Assembly (NCBI GenBank): GCA_964652565.1
Contig: CAZZEC010000005.1
Span: forward strand, 12,591-76,590
From: JBCCTX01 sp964652565
Lineage (GTDB): Bacteria > Bacteroidota > Bacteroidia > J057
Reading direction: 5' to 3'
Length of the DNA: 64,000 bases
Shown: piece after piece, positions 63,064 through 64,000 of the stretch
How the letters are laid out: the number at the start of each line of letters is the position of its first letter
How positions within the stretch are numbered: the first letter of the stretch is position 1
Translations under genes and position numbers: made by a program
Notes under the pieces: model-generated
The model's input: only the letters and a program-made list of their open reading frames with translations
Database searches by the model: none
Told to the model about the DNA's origin: nothing

Positions 63064-63314
63064 TACTACTTACAACATTAAAACCTGAACCCCATACAGC
63101 GATGTTGAAAACTCATTTATCGAAACTATATCATGTTTAACAAGCATCCATTGGGAGTCATCAAAGGGTTGTAAACTTAACGTGTAAAAGTAGTACTAAT
63201 TGGGTGGGCATAATTGAATGAATCATTGTTTCAGCAGCTTTTCAATAATTGTCATAACTCAATACACAGAAATTAGCCTTACAAATAAAATCTCAGTATC
63301 TTGTATACTTATAT
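63064..63314. other. 251-bp spacer between xylB and the kinase
   Basis: AT-rich and without an ORF. No clear terminator or promoter was found. Confidence 0.5.
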
Positions 63315-64000
63315 ATGAAAGGGGTAAAACTGATATATGAAAGTTCCCATTCCCTTATCTACTTACAAGCAAATGAGGGGGTTCAACAGCGGATCATAAA
63401 GGTAGCAAGAAACACTCTTCCCGCAGACCAACAAGTATTTTATCTCCAAAGAGAGTTTCTATTTACCCAGAAACTCAATCACATATCAGGGGTGAGAAAT
63501 GTATTGGAAGAGACAACCTTGAATAACCAGTATGCTATTCTACTTGAGTATATTCCTGGCAAAAGTCTGAAAGATGCATTTGTCCTTCAAAAAAAGCCTC
63601 TGATCGAGGTAGTAGAAATCCTCATATACATTTCTGAAATTCTGAGTCAGATCCATGAATGCCATATCATTCATAAAGATCTCACAAGCAAAAATATCCT
63701 GATTTCTGAGAATACGCAGGGAAACTACTCAGTTCACTTAATAGACTTTGCCCTGGCTGCTAATCAAGAAGAAAGCGAACGCTTTGAACAAAAGCAAGGG
63801 TTATGGGCCAAAGAAGTGGAGCAAGCAGGAACATGGGCGTATATGGCCCCTGAACAAACGGGAAGAGTAAACCGAAAGATAGACCATCGTACGGATCTTT
63901 ATGCTTTAGGTATCAATCTCTATGAGATGCTGACATGCAGGCATCCATTCCTAGCAAATGATCCTATCGAATGGGTTCACGCACATTTAGCACAGGCACC
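63315..64000 (+). CDS. Serine/threonine protein kinase, N-terminal part of a large signalling protein, cut by window end
   Basis: An open frame runs from the ATG at 63315 to the end of the window without a stop (228 codons). It has a kinase domain with the ATP-binding Lys (IIKVAR), the catalytic loop HKDLTSKN, a DFA in place of DFG (LIDFALA), and APEQTGRVNRKIDHRTDLYALG. The APEQTGR and DHRTDLY phrases are typical of the kinase/AAA-ATPase/sensor-histidine-kinase fusion proteins, usually over 1500 residues. The remainder must lie beyond the window. The DFG to DFA change could alter metal binding, but relatives with this are not known to me for certain. Confidence 0.75.
   Translation, partial: MKGVKLIYESSHSLIYLQANEGVQQRIIKVARNTLPADQQVFYLQREFLFTQKLNHISGVRNVLEETTLNNQYAILLEYIPGKSLKDAFVLQKKPLIEVVEILIYISEILSQIHECHIIHKDLTSKNILISENTQGNYSVHLIDFALAANQEESERFEQKQGLWAKEVEQAGTWAYMAPEQTGRVNRKIDHRTDLYALGINLYEMLTCRHPFLANDPIEWVHAHLAQA

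Overview
The window is a 64 kb piece of a Bacteroidota chromosome, AT-rich throughout. The evidence is a SusC/SusD outer-membrane pair, the T9SS regulator PorX, the gene order rpsU-xerC-hpf, Bacteroidota-type promoters (TTG, about 20 bp, TAnnTTTG), no consistent Shine-Dalgarno sequences, and a NagB fused to a PIG-L domain. The exact family cannot be fixed from the sequence. Most of the window is core chromosome. I see no IS element, prophage, CRISPR array, rRNA or tRNA.

Layout. 0.1-4.6 kb: cmk and ispH, a Tat-exported sulfite-oxidase-type molybdoenzyme with a membrane-anchored cytochrome c, and moaA for its cofactor. 5.3-8.7 kb: a MarR regulator, an M19 dipeptidase gene broken by one in-frame TGA, and an AlkB-type alkane hydroxylase. 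8.8-18.3 kb: accD, trxA, a structured intergenic region that may encode a small RNA, mutS, a phosphofructokinase with mixed donor-site residues, a patatin/outer-membrane-barrel protein, a small cytochrome-b5-like protein and asd. 18.4-29.9 kb: a HAD phosphatase, then an amino-sugar cluster: sulfatase, DigH-like GHL10 glycosidase, NagX-like membrane protein, NagB-PIG-L, DeoR regulator and, divergently, a GH3/serine-hydrolase fusion. 29.9-36.3 kb: a FabH-like synthase, fbaA, rpsU, xerC, hpf, a small barrel protein and gyrB. 36.4-50.3 kb: an AsmA protein, an unknown coiled-coil protein, porX-tsaE-ald, an HD hydrolase, lysC, fabI, an F420-oxidoreductase-like protein, tilS and a secreted CARDB-like protein. 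50.4-64 kb: an OPT transporter crossed by a 100-N assembly gap, a SusC/SusD pair, ftsH-lpxH, prfA, xylB and the start of a large Ser/Thr-kinase signalling protein cut by the window end.

The most interesting functional unit is the 19.0-29.9 kb cluster. A NagZ-type GH3 fused to an AmiE-like serine hydrolase, a DigH-like GHL10 enzyme, a NagX-like membrane protein, NagB with a deacetylase-like tail and a DeoR regulator together look like a muropeptide or amino-sugar salvage system. The most interesting non-coding signal is four consecutive hairpins ending in a strong plus-strand terminator at 10,454-10,562, with no plus-strand gene that would need it.
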